Part shown: positions 6,016 through 6,018 of the stretch, piece by piece
Numbering within the stretch: the stretch's first letter is position 1
Layout of the letters: every line of letters starts with the position of its first letter
From: Coxiellaceae bacterium
GTDB lineage: Bacteria; Pseudomonadota; Gammaproteobacteria; UBA9339
Direction: 5' to 3'
Length of the DNA: 6,018 bases
Assembly (NCBI GenBank): GCA_003142435.1
Contig: PLMI01000108.1
Location: 6,556-12,573, forward strand
Notes under the pieces: generated by a model
Seen by the model: the letters and a program-made list of their open reading frames with translations, nothing else
The model's database searches: none
Told to the model about the DNA's origin: nothing
Program-made: the position numbers and the translations under genes

Positions 6016-6018
6016 ATG
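6016..6018 (+). CDS. Start codon of a divergent gene, product not visible
   Basis: The last three bases are ATG, preceded by an AGGAG ribosome binding site, so the window appears to end on the first codon of a plus-strand gene divergent from mraZ. No protein sequence is available. In some gammaproteobacteria, such as Pseudomonas, the gene divergent from mraZ is rsmI, another 16S rRNA C1402 methyltransferase; that is a contextual guess only. Confidence 0.45.

Overview
The window carries the first five genes of a division and cell wall (dcw) cluster, on the minus strand. In transcription order these are mraZ, rsmH (mraW), ftsL, ftsI and murE. At the left edge they meet, tail to tail, the 3' part of a plus-strand ctpA-type S41 peptidase gene. 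At the right edge, the last three bases are the ATG of a divergent plus-strand gene.

The organism is most likely an AT-rich gammaproteobacterium. The mraZ-rsmH-ftsL-ftsI-murE order, a short FtsL with one membrane span, and the C-terminal block of FtsI (YYGGLVAAPVF, then a MAGxLRxLNVxPDD pattern) all look gammaproteobacterial. MurE has the DNPR motif of enzymes that add meso-diaminopimelate, as expected for a Gram-negative wall. The low GC content would suit a host-associated lineage, for example Legionellales-like, but that is inference and no genus can be named.

Layout: 1-636, end of ctpA (+). 637-759, short convergent spacer without a convincing terminator. 760-2271, murE (-). 2277-3974, ftsI (-). 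3977-4348, ftsL (-). 4345-5268, rsmH (-). 5265-5738, mraZ (-). 5739-6015, an AT-rich divergent regulatory region. 6016 onward, start of a divergent gene (+). The five dcw genes are packed as one transcription unit: two 4-bp stop/start overlaps, then gaps of 2 and 5 bp. MurE makes the UDP-MurNAc-tripeptide precursor. FtsI cross-links septal peptidoglycan. FtsL belongs to the FtsQLB complex that activates FtsW-FtsI. RsmH methylates 16S rRNA. MraZ is the operon's transcriptional regulator.

The most informative non-coding part is the mraZ promoter. A sigma70-type promoter (TTGACA, 18 bp, TATAGT) runs directly into four GTGG boxes at an exact 10-bp period, which match the known pattern of MraZ operators. 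A perfect 8-bp inverted repeat covers the -35 element and most of the spacer. Further upstream, three T-tracts recur every 11 bp. Other points worth a second look are the end of the cluster at murE with no murF behind it, and an SSD triad in FtsI where SSN is usual. I see no mobile element, CRISPR array, RNA gene or unknown multi-gene system; the window is mostly conserved core machinery.
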